Source: Streptosporangium brasiliense (GTDB lineage: Bacteria > Actinomycetota > Actinomycetes > Streptosporangiales > Streptosporangiaceae). Taken from it: a DNA stretch of 64,000 bases. The position numbers and the translations under genes were made by a program. Shown here piece by piece: positions 33,438-44,198 of this stretch (its first letter is position 1; each line of letters opens with the position of its first letter). A model generated the notes under the pieces. It ran no database searches and was not told the origin of the DNA. It was given only the letters and a program-made list of their open reading frames with translations. The stretch covers positions 4,030,001-4,094,000 of the forward strand of contig NZ_JAUSRB010000002.1 in assembly GCF_030811595.1 (NCBI RefSeq), written 5' to 3'.

Positions 33438-34946
33438 TCAGGACAGCCGGATGCGCGGGTCGAGGTACGCGTAGAGGATGTCGGCGATCATGTTGAAGAC
33501 GACGATCGCGGTCCCGGTGACGATGAAGAACGCCATGACCGGGGCGGGGTCCACCTCCCGCAGGCCGTTGATGAACAGGTTGCCCATGCCCTGCCAGCCG
33601 AAGACGTTCTCGGTGACCACCGCGCCGCCGATGACGCCGGCGAAGTCGAAGGCCATCAGGGTGGTGACCGGGATGAGCCCGTTGCGGAAGGCGTGCTTGA
33701 CCACGACGGTCCGCTCCGGCAGGCCCTTGGCGCGGGCCGTGCGGACGTAGTCCTGGTTCATGACCTCCAGCATGCTCGCCCGGCTGTAGCGCGTGTAGGT
33801 GGCCAGGGAGATCAGGATGAGCGCCAGGCTCGGCAGCAGCAGGTGGCCGGCCGAGTCCAGGTTCAGCTGCCAGAAGTCGCCCTTGAAGTTGGGGGTCCGT
33901 GCGCCGATCGTCGAGATCGGGCGGCCGCGCACCACCTTGCTGTAGGAGTCGAACGCCTGGAGCATGTGGTCCACGAAGATCACGGCGCCGGTGAACAGGC
34001 CGGTCAGCACGGCGGCGGTGGTCGCCTGCCGGCGCTGGATCCCGCCGAGGCCGTAGCCGAGGCCGACGCAGACCGCGACCGTCAGCAGGGCGAGACCGAT
34101 GATCTCCAGCCAGGTCGGGTCGACCAGCAGCGGGTCGAGCACCTGTGAGGCCAGCGCGCCGATCAGGGCGGCGGCGAGGGCGGCGTACAGCGGTCCGCGC
34201 TGGCGCAGCCCGGCGGACAGGACGGTGAAGCCCACCGCGGCGGCGGCCGACATGGCCAGGACGAGCGGGAGGCCGAAGCCGGGGTCGGCGAACCAGCGGG
34301 TCACCGAGAGCAGGGTGAACAGCGCACCGCTGATCACGGCGCCGATGAGGAAGGCGAGGAGCCGCCGCTTGCGGTCGCCCACGGTGAGCGCGCCGAATAT
34401 CAGGCCGCCGACCAGCGCCAGGAGGCCGATGACGGTCGGCGGGATGCCGGGGTCCTTCAGCCAGTTGTTGAACTCGATGGCCATGTACTGCTTGAGCATC
34501 ACCGCGACCCAGAAGAGCGGCAGGGAGAAGCAGACGAAGGCGGCGAAGGTGACGGTGTAGTCGAAGCCGCTGTACTGGCGGAGGGCGGAGACGATGCCGA
34601 CGACGATGCCGACGACGATCGCCAGCACGGTGGCGGCGAGCACGAGCTGGAGGGTGGCCGACAGGGCGTGGCCGAGAAGGGGGGCGACGTCCTGGCCGTC
34701 GCGGTTGACGCCGAGCTCGCCCCGGACGATGCGGCCGAGCCAGCCCAGGTAGCGGAGCGGGATCGGGGTGTTGAGCTCCATCCGCTCGGTGCGGTCGGCG
34801 ATCTTGTTTGCCTTGTTGGGGCTGTTGTCCTGGCGGAGGTCTTCCAACGGGTCGCCCGAGAGCGCCGTCAGCACGAAGATGATGAAGGTGGCCGCCAGGA
34901 GGACGAAGAACGAGATGACCAGTCTCCGCGCGATGAAGACGATCAT
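33438..34946 (-). CDS. Oligopeptide ABC transporter permease (DppB-like) with extra membrane insert
   Basis: This 502-residue permease is about 170 residues longer than ordinary DppB (310-340). The ends are canonical: MIVFIARRLVISFFVLLAAT at the N-terminus, a periplasmic part, and SMLEVMNQDYVRTARAKGLP with the ATPase-coupling loop, then GWQGMGNLFINGLREVD. The extra part, about residues 160-340, holds roughly six more hydrophobic segments with short basic loops and sits before the EAA-containing domain. AGGAGGTGA precedes the ATG, the strongest ribosome site in the operon. Confidence 0.9.
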   Translation of the reverse strand: MIVFIARRLVISFFVLLAATFIIFVLTALSGDPLEDLRQDNSPNKANKIADRTERMELNTPIPLRYLGWLGRIVRGELGVNRDGQDVAPLLGHALSATLQLVLAATVLAIVVGIVVGIVSALRQYSGFDYTVTFAAFVCFSLPLFWVAVMLKQYMAIEFNNWLKDPGIPPTVIGLLALVGGLIFGALTVGDRKRRLLAFLIGAVISGALFTLLSVTRWFADPGFGLPLVLAMSAAAAVGFTVLSAGLRQRGPLYAALAAALIGALASQVLDPLLVDPTWLEIIGLALLTVAVCVGLGYGLGGIQRRQATTAAVLTGLFTGAVIFVDHMLQAFDSYSKVVRGRPISTIGARTPNFKGDFWQLNLDSAGHLLLPSLALILISLATYTRYSRASMLEVMNQDYVRTARAKGLPERTVVVKHAFRNGLIPVTTLMAFDFAGVIGGAVVTENVFGWQGMGNLFINGLREVDPAPVMAFFIVTGTAIVVFNMIADILYAYLDPRIRLS

Positions 34947-34988
34947 TACGTCACCTCCTGCTCATTCGAAGGGACTATATGTGCGGGT

Positions 34989-35032
34989 CAGGGCCGGAAC
35001 CAGAGGTTTGTGATTCTCTGGTCCCGGCCCTG
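34989..35032 (-). promoter_or_regulatory. Stem-loop between binding-protein and permease genes
   Basis: CAGGGCCGG-A-ACCAGAG pairs with CTCTGGT-C-CCGGCCCTG: 16 base pairs with one A-C mismatch around a 10-base loop. It lies in the 147-base gap of an otherwise tightly packed operon and has no T-run. Such structures commonly stabilise the upstream binding-protein mRNA or partly stop transcription, making more binding protein than permease. Confidence 0.65.
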
Positions 35033-35093
35033 GGTGGTTGGTGTTCCATCAACCGCACGCGACGGTCAGGGAACGGGCCCTAGAACGAGGGGG

Positions 35094-36839
35094 TTACGAC
35101 AGGCTCCACTTGTCCATGTTCCAGGTGATGGTCGACTGCGCGGGGTTCGGGACGACGTTCTGAACCGCCTCGTCCCACGCGCTGAGGCCCGGGTGCTGGA
35201 ACAGCGGGATCGTGGCCAGGTCGGCCCAGAGGTTCTTCTCGATCTCAGCGATGATCGGGTCCTGCGCGGCCAGGTCGACGGTCGCGTTCAGCTTCGTGAT
35301 GAGCTCGTCGACCTTCTTGCTGGAGTAGCAGCCGTTGTTGTTGCCCTTGTTCTCGCCGTCGCACTTCTTCGGCGTGGTGAAGGTGGAGGCCCAGCCGCTG
35401 ACCAGGGAGGAGCCCGCCCAGGCGTACAGCGCCACGTCGTAGCCGTTGGCCGGCATCACGGTGCCGAAGAAGTCCTCGGAGCCCTTGTCGACGACCTTGA
35501 AACCGGCCTTGTTGCAGGAGTCGATGATGAGCTGCACGGCCGCGGTGCGGCGCGGGTTCGGGGTCTGGTAGCCGACCTTGACCTCGAGGCCGGTCTTGCC
35601 CGCCTTCTCCAGGAGCGCCTTGGCGCCCTCGATGTCCTGCTGGGCGTAGACGCCGGCGCCGCCGCTGGCAGAGATGACCGCGGCGCTGTTGGCCTGGAAC
35701 GGGGCGACGTTGCGGATCTCCAGAGGCTTGGCCTCCGGCGCGACGGGCTTGATCAGGTTGTCGACGATGAGCTGCCGGGGCACGCACTTGGCGAAGGCCT
35801 CACGCAGCGCCTTGTCCTTGAACGGGCTGGAGTCGAAGTTGAAGTCGAGGTGCTCGTAGGTGTATTCGTCGCTGAGGTTGACCTTGACGCCTTCGATGGC
35901 CTTGAGCTGGTTGAGCACGTCGGGGCCGGGCTGCGGCTCGACGATCTGGACCTCACGGTTCTGCAGCGCCTGGGCCTGCTCGTCCAGGGCGATGAAACGC
36001 TCCACGACGGTCGGGGTGGCCGCCGGGGTGCCCCACCACTTGTCGTTGGCGACGAAGGTCAGCGACTGACCGGCGTCCATCTTGGAGAGCTTGTACGGGC
36101 CCGAGGAGGGGATCAGGTCGGCCGCGGGCAGCGTGCCCTCGGAGACCCAGCCGTCGTTGAAGAACTTGATGGACTTCTCGAGCTTCTTGGCGTCGGTGTC
36201 CTTGACCGCCGCGATGAACTCGTCCTCGGACAGGCCGCCCTGCTTGGCGACCACGTGGGCCGGCAGGATCTCGGTCGCGCCGGGGCCGTTGGCCACCCAG
36301 TCGGCGAAGGGCTTGTCGTAGATGAGGGAGAACTTCTTGCCGCCCTTGTCGCACTCGGGCAGCTTGGTGTCCTGGACGCCCTCGTTGCCGGAGGAGGAGA
36401 AGCCCTTGATCTTGCCGGACTTGAAGCCCCACCAGAGCATGACGTCGTCGCAGTCGATCGGCACGCCGTCCGACCAGACGGCCTTGTCGCTGATGGTGTA
36501 TTCGACGGTCAGCGGGTCGTCGGAGGTCTTCTCGTAGGTGCCGAAGTCCTTGTCGGGCGTGATGGCGCCCTTGTCACCGTAGATCCAGAAGCCCGTCAGC
36601 ACGCGCTGGAGGGGGCCCGCGTTGCGGGTGGCGTTCTCCGCGACGGTGTTGTTGTTGTAGGAGTGGAACTCCTGCTCGTAGGCATAGGTGATGGTCTGGG
36701 CCGCCGGAGCCGAGGCTGACGCCGAGCCCGGCGAGGTCGGCGAGCTCGTCCCGGCGTCGTTACCCGCGCAGGCGGTCAGCAGGAGCGCACCTCCCGCCAC
36801 AGCAGCTAGAAACTTGCCAGATGTCCGCGATTGGAACAC
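35094..36839 (-). CDS. Oligopeptide ABC transporter substrate-binding lipoprotein
   Basis: This 581-residue SBP_bac_5-type protein starts at GTG 36839, preceded by AAAGGAG. The signal peptide ends in lipobox LTAC, so Cys24 anchors it to the membrane. A Ser/Thr/Pro linker follows, then the mature domain with the family features VEYTISDKAVWSDGVPIDCDDV and, near the end, IIAEIEKNLWADLATIPLFQH. It captures peptides outside the membrane and delivers them to the DppBC-like channel. It is the first gene of the five-gene operon and is separated from the rest by a stem-loop. Confidence 0.93.
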   Translation of the reverse strand: MFQSRTSGKFLAAVAGGALLLTACAGNDAGTSSPTSPGSASASAPAAQTITYAYEQEFHSYNNNTVAENATRNAGPLQRVLTGFWIYGDKGAITPDKDFGTYEKTSDDPLTVEYTISDKAVWSDGVPIDCDDVMLWWGFKSGKIKGFSSSGNEGVQDTKLPECDKGGKKFSLIYDKPFADWVANGPGATEILPAHVVAKQGGLSEDEFIAAVKDTDAKKLEKSIKFFNDGWVSEGTLPAADLIPSSGPYKLSKMDAGQSLTFVANDKWWGTPAATPTVVERFIALDEQAQALQNREVQIVEPQPGPDVLNQLKAIEGVKVNLSDEYTYEHLDFNFDSSPFKDKALREAFAKCVPRQLIVDNLIKPVAPEAKPLEIRNVAPFQANSAAVISASGGAGVYAQQDIEGAKALLEKAGKTGLEVKVGYQTPNPRRTAAVQLIIDSCNKAGFKVVDKGSEDFFGTVMPANGYDVALYAWAGSSLVSGWASTFTTPKKCDGENKGNNNGCYSSKKVDELITKLNATVDLAAQDPIIAEIEKNLWADLATIPLFQHPGLSAWDEAVQNVVPNPAQSTITWNMDKWSLS

Positions 36840-37553
36840 GCCAGCACTCCTTTAATTGTCCGGTCTGAGGTCAGCCGCCAGCATTGGTCGAACAAAGCTG
36901 AGCACCGTGACTCTCTCCTGGACAAGTAGGACGACTTGGGTGTTGCAGACCTGAGACCGGCACCGCCCCAAGCTGTAACAAAGTCGGGCGTGAAGCGCCA
37001 AACTTCCCAATTGGGGCGGATAGGGAAAAACGTAACGTTTGACCGAATAGTCCCAGTATGTGAGATAACAGAGAGTAGCCGGAGCGAGTTCCGCGTTAAG
37101 GATCTCCGATGTTCGAAAGGCGGGGCAAGCAGTTCGGAAACTTCCGCCGGGATCGCACTCGCGATCACTCCGGGTAGTCGGGCGGTGGGGTTTTGGGCGC
37201 GCCGGAACCCGTGGCCTGGCGTGACCGCGACGATGGCGTGAGCCGTGTCGCGGGAGTCGCCGGAGGGTGGGCTGTACGGGAATTCCTTTTCTCCTGCGGG
37301 TTTCTGGCCCAGCAATAGGATGAAAAATCATCCTATGAATGGAATTTTTACGCCGTCCCCGTTGTGTGGGTCCCTTTCCGCGGCCGGCCGGCCGGACCGC
37401 ACGCCCGCCGGCGGGCGTGGAGAGGGCGTCCGCCGTGGGACGGCCGGCTCCGATCGGACTTGACGGGGCGGCCGGCGCGATGGCCCGATTCTTGCGGACA
37501 TTGGCACCCGGGCCACTCGTGGGGCCATGTCCGCGACCCCCATGATTGGGCCC
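36840..37553. other. Long divergent regulatory gap
   Basis: This 714-base gap lies between the peptide importer and an MFS gene. Around 36960-37080 it is AT-richer than the background. Reading toward the importer, TTGGCG and TTACAG are 17 bases apart near 36972-37000, a weak promoter candidate. A 9-bp-arm palindrome lies at 37315-37336. I see no gene; short open frames here lack ribosome sites and family resemblance. Confidence 0.4.
37315..37336. promoter_or_regulatory. AT-rich palindrome upstream of MFS gene
   Basis: ATAGGATGA-AAAA-TCATCCTAT is a perfect palindrome with 9-bp arms and a 4-base spacer, very AT-rich for this genome. It lies about 220 bases before the MFS start. The symmetry and composition fit a GntR/MarR/PadR-type operator; a terminator is less likely because no gene ends nearby. 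Confidence 0.6.
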
Positions 37554-38828
37554 ATGTCAACGACTCTTCAGACGCGTGAGCGCGGACTGCATCGCGCCTG
37601 GATCGTGGCGGGAGTCGCGTTCGTGGCCATTCTCGGCGCGGCCGGATTCCGGGCCACGCCCGGGGTGCTGATCACCCCGCTCCAGCAGGAGTTCGGCTGG
37701 TCCCGGGGCACGATCTCGCTGGCCGTCTCGGTCAACCTCATGCTCTACGGCCTGACGGCCCCGTTCGCCGCCGCCCTCATGAACCGCTTCGGCATGCGCC
37801 GGGTGGTGGCGTGCGCGCTGCTGCTCGTCGCGGCCGGCAGCGGGTTCACCATCCTGATGAACGCCCCCTGGCAGCTCGTCCTGTGCTGGGGAGTCCTGGT
37901 CGGCCTCGGCACCGGGTCGATGGCCCTGGTCTTCGCCGCCACCCTCACCGAGCGCTGGTTCGTCCGCCACCGCGGCCTCGTCACCGGCATCCTCACCGCG
38001 GGCGGCGCCACCGGGCAGCTCATCTTCCTGCCGATCCTCGCCCACCTCGCCGCCGCCCAGGGCTGGCGCTCGGCCGCCGTCACGGTCACCGTCGCCGCCC
38101 TCGCCGTGGTCCCCCTGGTCTGGTTCCTGCTGCGCGACCGCCCCGAGGAGGTCGGCACCACCGCCCTGGGGGCCGATCCCGGCGCGGCCGCCCCCGCCCC
38201 GCCCGTCAGGACCGGCGGGGCCGCCGCGCACGCGCTCACCGTGCTGTGGACGGCCGCGCGGACCCGGCCCTTCTGGCTGCTCGCCGGCGGGTTCGCGATC
38301 TGCGGGATGAGCACCAACGGCCTGGTCGGCACCCACTTCATCCCCGCCGCCCACGACCACGGCATGGCCGAGCCGACCGCCGCGGGGCTCCTCGCCCTGG
38401 TCGGGATCTTCGACGTCGTCGGGACCGTCGCGTCCGGCTGGCTGAGCGACAAGGTCGACTCGCGGGTCCTGCTCGGGGCCTACTACGGGCTGCGCGGGCT
38501 GTCGCTGATGGTCCTCCCCAGCCTGTTCGGGGCCACCGCCGAGCCCAGCATGCTCGTCTTCATCATCTTCTACGGCCTCGACTGGGTGGCCACCGTACCG
38601 CCCACCGTGGCCCTGTGCCGACAGATCTACGGCTCCGAGGGCGCGGTGGTGTTCGGCTGGGTCTTCGCCTCTCACCAGGTCGGCGCGGCCGTCGCCGCGG
38701 TGGGCGCGGGACTCGCCCGCGACCACTTCGGCGCCTACGACCTCGCCTGGTACGCCGCCGGATTCCTCTGCCTGATCGCGGCCCTGATGTCGGTCGCCAT
38801 CGCGAAGAAGGCATCCTTGAGAGCGTGA
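37554..38828 (+). CDS. MFS transporter, oxalate/formate antiporter-like (OFA/MCT type)
   Basis: This 424-residue, 12-helix carrier has the monocarboxylate-type N-terminus (GFRATPGVLITPLQQEFGWSRGTIS), a motif found in OFA/MCT-like MFS proteins. It has the central hydrophilic loop with RDRPEEVG and helix 7 beginning TRPFWLLAGGFAICGMSTNGLVGTH. It probably moves a small organic anion. The ATG at 37554 is chosen; upstream ATGs at 37527 and 37542 are in frame and none has a clear ribosome site. Its operator may be the palindrome at 37315-37336. Confidence 0.8.
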   Translation: MSTTLQTRERGLHRAWIVAGVAFVAILGAAGFRATPGVLITPLQQEFGWSRGTISLAVSVNLMLYGLTAPFAAALMNRFGMRRVVACALLLVAAGSGFTILMNAPWQLVLCWGVLVGLGTGSMALVFAATLTERWFVRHRGLVTGILTAGGATGQLIFLPILAHLAAAQGWRSAAVTVTVAALAVVPLVWFLLRDRPEEVGTTALGADPGAAAPAPPVRTGGAAAHALTVLWTAARTRPFWLLAGGFAICGMSTNGLVGTHFIPAAHDHGMAEPTAAGLLALVGIFDVVGTVASGWLSDKVDSRVLLGAYYGLRGLSLMVLPSLFGATAEPSMLVFIIFYGLDWVATVPPTVALCRQIYGSEGAVVFGWVFASHQVGAAVAAVGAGLARDHFGAYDLAWYAAGFLCLIAALMSVAIAKKASLRA

Positions 38829-38892
38829 ACGAGCGGAACAGGTCAGTCGGCGGGCAGGACAGCGGATCGGTGGCACGGCGAGCGGGGGCCTC

Positions 38893-39585
38893 GTGACCGG
38901 CCAGAAAGTGCTACCGCTCGTGGTCAGGATCGAGCGGGCGGCCCCTCCGGAGCGCACCGACGCCCTGGAGGCGGCCGCGCTGGCCGTGCTGACCCTGCTC
39001 GACGACCCCCGGGCCCGCGGCGAGGGCGAGTGGACCCAGGCGGTCCGCTCCTGGGAGGAGATCGGGATCAGGAAGGTCGTCCGGCGGGCGCGCGGGGCCG
39101 AGTGGCGCCGGGTGCTCGACCTGCCCGGCATCACGGTGACCTCCGGCACCGCCGAGGTGCGGGTCCACCCGCCGGTGCCCCTCGACGACTGGCCCAAGGA
39201 CCTGTCCAGGCTCCAGGTCTCCGGCACCGAACTGACCGACCCGGCCCCGCCGGGACCGGCGGGGGAGGTGACGCTCTGGATCAACCCGGAGCTGGAGATG
39301 TCGGCGGGCAAGGCCATGGCCCAGGCCGGGCACGCGGCCCAGCTCGCCTGGTGGGGGAGTGACGGGCCGGCCCGGCAGGCGTGGCGGGAGCGGGGACTGA
39401 CGGTCTCCGTGCGGACCGCCGACCCCGCCGGATGGGCCGCGCTGACCGCCTCGGGGCTGCCGGTGGTCCGGGACGCGGGGTTCACCGAGATCGAGCCCGG
39501 GTCCTGCACCGTCGTCGCGGACGCCCCGTGGCTGCGCCAGGGCGGCTTCCGGCCCGCGGCCTCAGGCCCGCTCAGGTCATCCTGA
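38893..39585 (+). CDS. PTH2-type peptidyl-tRNA hydrolase family protein
   Basis: This 230-residue protein has a C-terminal PTH2 domain with its signature LEMSAGKAMAQAGHAAQLAW (about residues 135-153) and the end motif FTEIEPGSCTVVADAP. PTH2 enzymes release peptides from stalled peptidyl-tRNA, and in bacteria this form usually accompanies the canonical Pth. An N-terminal part of about 110 residues is peculiar to actinobacterial homologues. The start is GTG at 38893. The last 14 bases overlap the end of a convergent gene. Confidence 0.8.
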   Translation: MTGQKVLPLVVRIERAAPPERTDALEAAALAVLTLLDDPRARGEGEWTQAVRSWEEIGIRKVVRRARGAEWRRVLDLPGITVTSGTAEVRVHPPVPLDDWPKDLSRLQVSGTELTDPAPPGPAGEVTLWINPELEMSAGKAMAQAGHAAQLAWWGSDGPARQAWRERGLTVSVRTADPAGWAALTASGLPVVRDAGFTEIEPGSCTVVADAPWLRQGGFRPAASGPLRSS

Positions 39586-39790
39586 CGATGTCGGCGAGTA
39601 CCCCTCCCCCAGGGGCCGGCCGGGCCTCCGACGGGCCGTCGCGGAACGTCAGACGCTCGACGGTGGCGGTCTCGTCCCCCGCCGCCCAGAGCCCGGGACC
39701 GTCGACGCCGACGGCGGACAGATCGGGGTGGGTCCTCGCCTCACGCGAGGTGGCGTGGAACCGGAGTTCCACCTGACGTTCTACGGACAT
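39572..39790 (-). CDS. Short protein resembling the N-terminus of DUF3616 proteins
   Basis: This 72-residue product has strongly coding codon use. The middle, LSAVGVDGPGLWAAGDETAT with VERL after it, resembles the first blade of DUF3616 proteins, which are normally about 300-400 residues. The stop comes right after this blade, so the gene appears truncated, with no continuation found downstream. Its 3' end overlaps the PTH2 gene. No good ribosome site precedes the ATG at 39790. It could be a remnant or a small stand-alone gene. Confidence 0.5.
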   Translation of the reverse strand: MSVERQVELRFHATSREARTHPDLSAVGVDGPGLWAAGDETATVERLTFRDGPSEARPAPGGGVLADIVRMT

Positions 39791-39958
39791 CCGCGAATCA
39801 TCGCAGGTAGGTGTCCCCTCGCAGTTGGGAGGCACTCGTTCCCGAAGTGTGATGGGGATCGCGCACGAGAAAACCGGATTTGTCGTACGCTCCCGATCGT
39901 GCTCGATGGGTTGGGTGGGACTCCGGGGACCCGGGGGACGGGTTCCGTACCGACGTAT

Positions 39959-40897
39959 GTGACCGCGGAGGCGGACACGTCGGAGCTGCCGAAGGTCACC
40001 GTCGACGACCGGTCGAGGCCGCCGGCCACCCCGTCGAGGTCGCCGATCAAGAAGTCCCGCATCGGTGACCTGCCGATGCGCGTGATCTACCGGATCCTCG
40101 CCGTGGCCACCGCGGTGGTCGTGGCCGCCGTCGCGGCCGTGGTCGGTTTCACCTACTCCGGCTCCCCAGATCAGCCGGGCGAGGGAGCGTCGGGGCAGAT
40201 CGCCGCGCCATCTGCCGCGACGCCCTCGCCCGGTGTCAGCTCGCCGGCCGCGCCCTCTCCCACCGCTCCCTCCCCCACCGCGTCCCCGGCCCAGGCGTCC
40301 CTGTCGCCCTCGCCGACCGCGAGCGCGGCTGGCTCGCAGGGGCCGAGCGCGGCGGTGGTGGTGGCTCTGGCCGACCCCCGCGTCCCCGAGCTCCCGCGTG
40401 ACAGGCGCCTCGGCCGGCTGCCCGGCAAGGAGCACAAGACCAAGCGCCGCCTGCAGGACGCCAAGTCGGGAGTCTCGCTGGCCCGGCTCGGCAAGCCGTG
40501 GAAGGTCTTCGGCGCCTCGCCGTTCGCCACCCGGCAGGTGCTGCCGAGGGCGAAGGGCGTGCCCACCCGGGCGATGCTCGTGAGCTGCCCCGTGCCGATC
40601 AAGGTGCAGGAGAGCCCGAAGCACACCGCCCTGCTGGCCGCCCGCTGGACGCTCAACCACCACCCCAAGGGCTCCAGGATCGGATGGACCGCCTCCCAGC
40701 CGATCAAGGACGGCTGGCTGCTCGGCTACCGGGTGACGTACAAGGTCAAGGGCAAGACCCGGCTGTCCATGGCCGCCGTCGCCGTGACCGAGGTGCCCGG
40801 CGCCAAGCCCGCCATGGTCTTCGTGACGATCCCCGACGCCCAGCGGAAGAACTGGCGCGACATCAACACCGCGATTTCCTCGATCAGATTGAAGTAG
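39959..40897 (+). CDS. Membrane-anchored protein with extracytoplasmic domain, unknown
   Basis: I do not recognise the family. A cytoplasmic stretch (SELPKVTVDDRSRPPATPSR) of about 40 residues precedes one membrane helix (YRILAVATAVVVAAVAAVVG). Next comes a Pro/Ser/Ala-rich linker with many SPTA units, and then a basic domain of about 170 residues (LARLGKPWKVFGASPFATRQ to the end) with Trp and Lys/Arg-rich strands. This plan fits a wall-facing protein held by a single anchor. The start is uncertain: GTG 39959, GTG 39899 or ATG 40075. Confidence 0.7.
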   Translation: MTAEADTSELPKVTVDDRSRPPATPSRSPIKKSRIGDLPMRVIYRILAVATAVVVAAVAAVVGFTYSGSPDQPGEGASGQIAAPSAATPSPGVSSPAAPSPTAPSPTASPAQASLSPSPTASAAGSQGPSAAVVVALADPRVPELPRDRRLGRLPGKEHKTKRRLQDAKSGVSLARLGKPWKVFGASPFATRQVLPRAKGVPTRAMLVSCPVPIKVQESPKHTALLAARWTLNHHPKGSRIGWTASQPIKDGWLLGYRVTYKVKGKTRLSMAAVAVTEVPGAKPAMVFVTIPDAQRKNWRDINTAISSIRLK

Positions 40898-41159
40898 GCA
40901 CTGGCTGGGCAGGAATCGCCTTGTTCATCCGGCCTGATGGAAATCGGGGGATTTCATGGCCGATCTCTCCGCCGTCCGGAACGACTCCGCCGCCTGCCGC
41001 GACCTCGCCACGGCCGGACAGGACACGGGCCGCTCCTCCGGATCCCCGGCCGGGCCGCCGACCCGCCGCGCGGGCGCCGCGGGCCGGGCCCGCGGCTGAG
41101 GACGCCGGGCCCAGGGCGATCTCCGCGGGGGTCGGGCCGGGGCCCTGGAGGGAGGAGTC

Positions 41160-43172
<2,013 letters not shown>

Positions 43173-43279
43173 AGGGGAGCGAGGACTGCGGGGGAAGCGG
43201 GGGGAGGGCGGGGGCTGTGGGAGAAGGCGGAGAAGGAGAAGCGGGGTGATACGGGGAAGCGGGAGATGCGGGGGAGGGC

Positions 43280-43322
43280 GAGGAGAGGACGAGGAGAGGA
43301 CGAGGAGAGGACGAGGAGAGGT
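43280..43322. repeat. 11-bp tandem repeat in a polypurine tract
   Basis: GAGGAGAGGAC is repeated 3.9 times without error. It ends a stretch of nearly 200 bases (about 43120-43322) in which the plus strand is almost all purine. The unit is about one helical turn. It lies between ftsH and maf, just before the maf promoter. Confidence 0.8.
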
Positions 43323-43335
43323 GGTCGACCCGCGC

Positions 43336-43341
43336 TAGGCT
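43336..43341 (+). promoter_or_regulatory. -10 element for near-leaderless maf transcript
   Basis: TAGGCT ends eight bases before the maf GTG, and no ribosome site lies between. This spacing matches leaderless transcripts, common in actinomycetes. No good -35 is seen. Confidence 0.45.
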
Positions 43342-43349
43342 CGATTGAC

Positions 43350-43943
43350 GTGACCCAGATCGTTCTCGCCTCCGCTTCGCCCGCCCGCCTCGCCCTGCTC
43401 CGCAGCGCCGGACTCGACCCCAAGGTGATCGTCAGTGGGGTCGACGAAGAGGCCGTCACCGCAGACACCCCGAGCGAGCTCTGCCTCACCCTGGCCCGCG
43501 CGAAGGCCGCTGTCGTGGCCCGCGACCTGACCGAGGGCCTGGTCATCGGCTGTGACTCGGTGCTGGAGCTCGACGGCCGGGCCTACGGCAAGCCGTCCTC
43601 GGCCGAGGAGGCCGTCTCCCGATGGCAGGGCATGCGCGGCCGTGAGGGCCGGCTGCTCACCGGCCACTGCGTGATCGACGCCGCCGACGGGCGGGAGGTG
43701 GCCGAGGCGGCCGCCACGGTCGTGCGTTTCGGCACCCCCACCGACGCCGAGATCGCCGCCTACGTCGCCACCGGCGAGCCCCTCGCCGTCGCGGGCGCCT
43801 TCACCCTGGACGGCGCCGGCGGCTGGTTCGTCGACGGCATCGACGGCGACCACGGCAACGTCCTGGGCATCTCCCTGCCCCTCCTGCGCCGCCTTCTGAC
43901 CACCCTCGGTGTCTCCGTGCCCGCCCTCTGGCAGCACGCCTGA
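43350..43943 (+). CDS. maf: Maf-family nucleotide pyrophosphatase
   Basis: This 197-residue Maf/YhdE-type house-cleaning enzyme hydrolyses non-canonical or modified nucleoside triphosphates such as dTTP/UTP analogues. It has the N-terminal loop LASASPARLALLRSAGL and the acidic site GCDSVLELDG followed by KP. The later motifs are RWQGMRGREGRLLTGH (partner of the usual L-SG-xHxVxTG) and GAFTLDGAGGWFVDGIDGD. It is collinear with the family over its whole length. The start is GTG 43350 and is probably leaderless. Confidence 0.88.
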   Translation: MTQIVLASASPARLALLRSAGLDPKVIVSGVDEEAVTADTPSELCLTLARAKAAVVARDLTEGLVIGCDSVLELDGRAYGKPSSAEEAVSRWQGMRGREGRLLTGHCVIDAADGREVAEAAATVVRFGTPTDAEIAAYVATGEPLAVAGAFTLDGAGGWFVDGIDGDHGNVLGISLPLLRRLLTTLGVSVPALWQHA

Positions 43944-44185
43944 CCGCACCGCCTGTCCCGCGCCACGTCGCATCTGTCTCGCGCCGCGCCGCGCTCGCGG
44001 TGGCTACGGCGGGCGCCGGCCCGCCCGCCGTCCGGGTCCCGTTCCCCTAGGGAGGGGGCCGCCACGGCGGCCGGTGCCCCGATCCGCCGCCCGGGGCCGT
44101 CGCCTTCTCGGGCAGGGACCGCCACGGCGGGGGCGGGGCGGGCGGTGGTCCCCGGTGCCGTCGCGCGGTGATCCACCGATCCCGC

Positions 44186-44191
44186 TAATCT
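44186..44191 (+). promoter_or_regulatory. -10 element for leaderless EI24 transcript
   Basis: TAATCT lies seven bases upstream of the EI24 ATG, the classical spacing for a leaderless mRNA. There is no purine-rich ribosome site. Confidence 0.5.
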
Positions 44192-44198
44192 TCCGGGC

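Noticed and set aside
40956..41099. Possible 47-residue plus-strand gene between the anchored protein and ftsH
   Set aside because: The product is an Arg/Gly/Ala/Pro-rich chain with no fold or membrane segment, and the upstream GGGGAT is a weak ribosome site. Probably a chance frame.
44057..44130. Repeated palindrome CCGCCACGGCGG in the gap after maf
   Set aside because: Two short GC-only palindromes are expected by chance at this base composition, and no spacing or partner supports a function.
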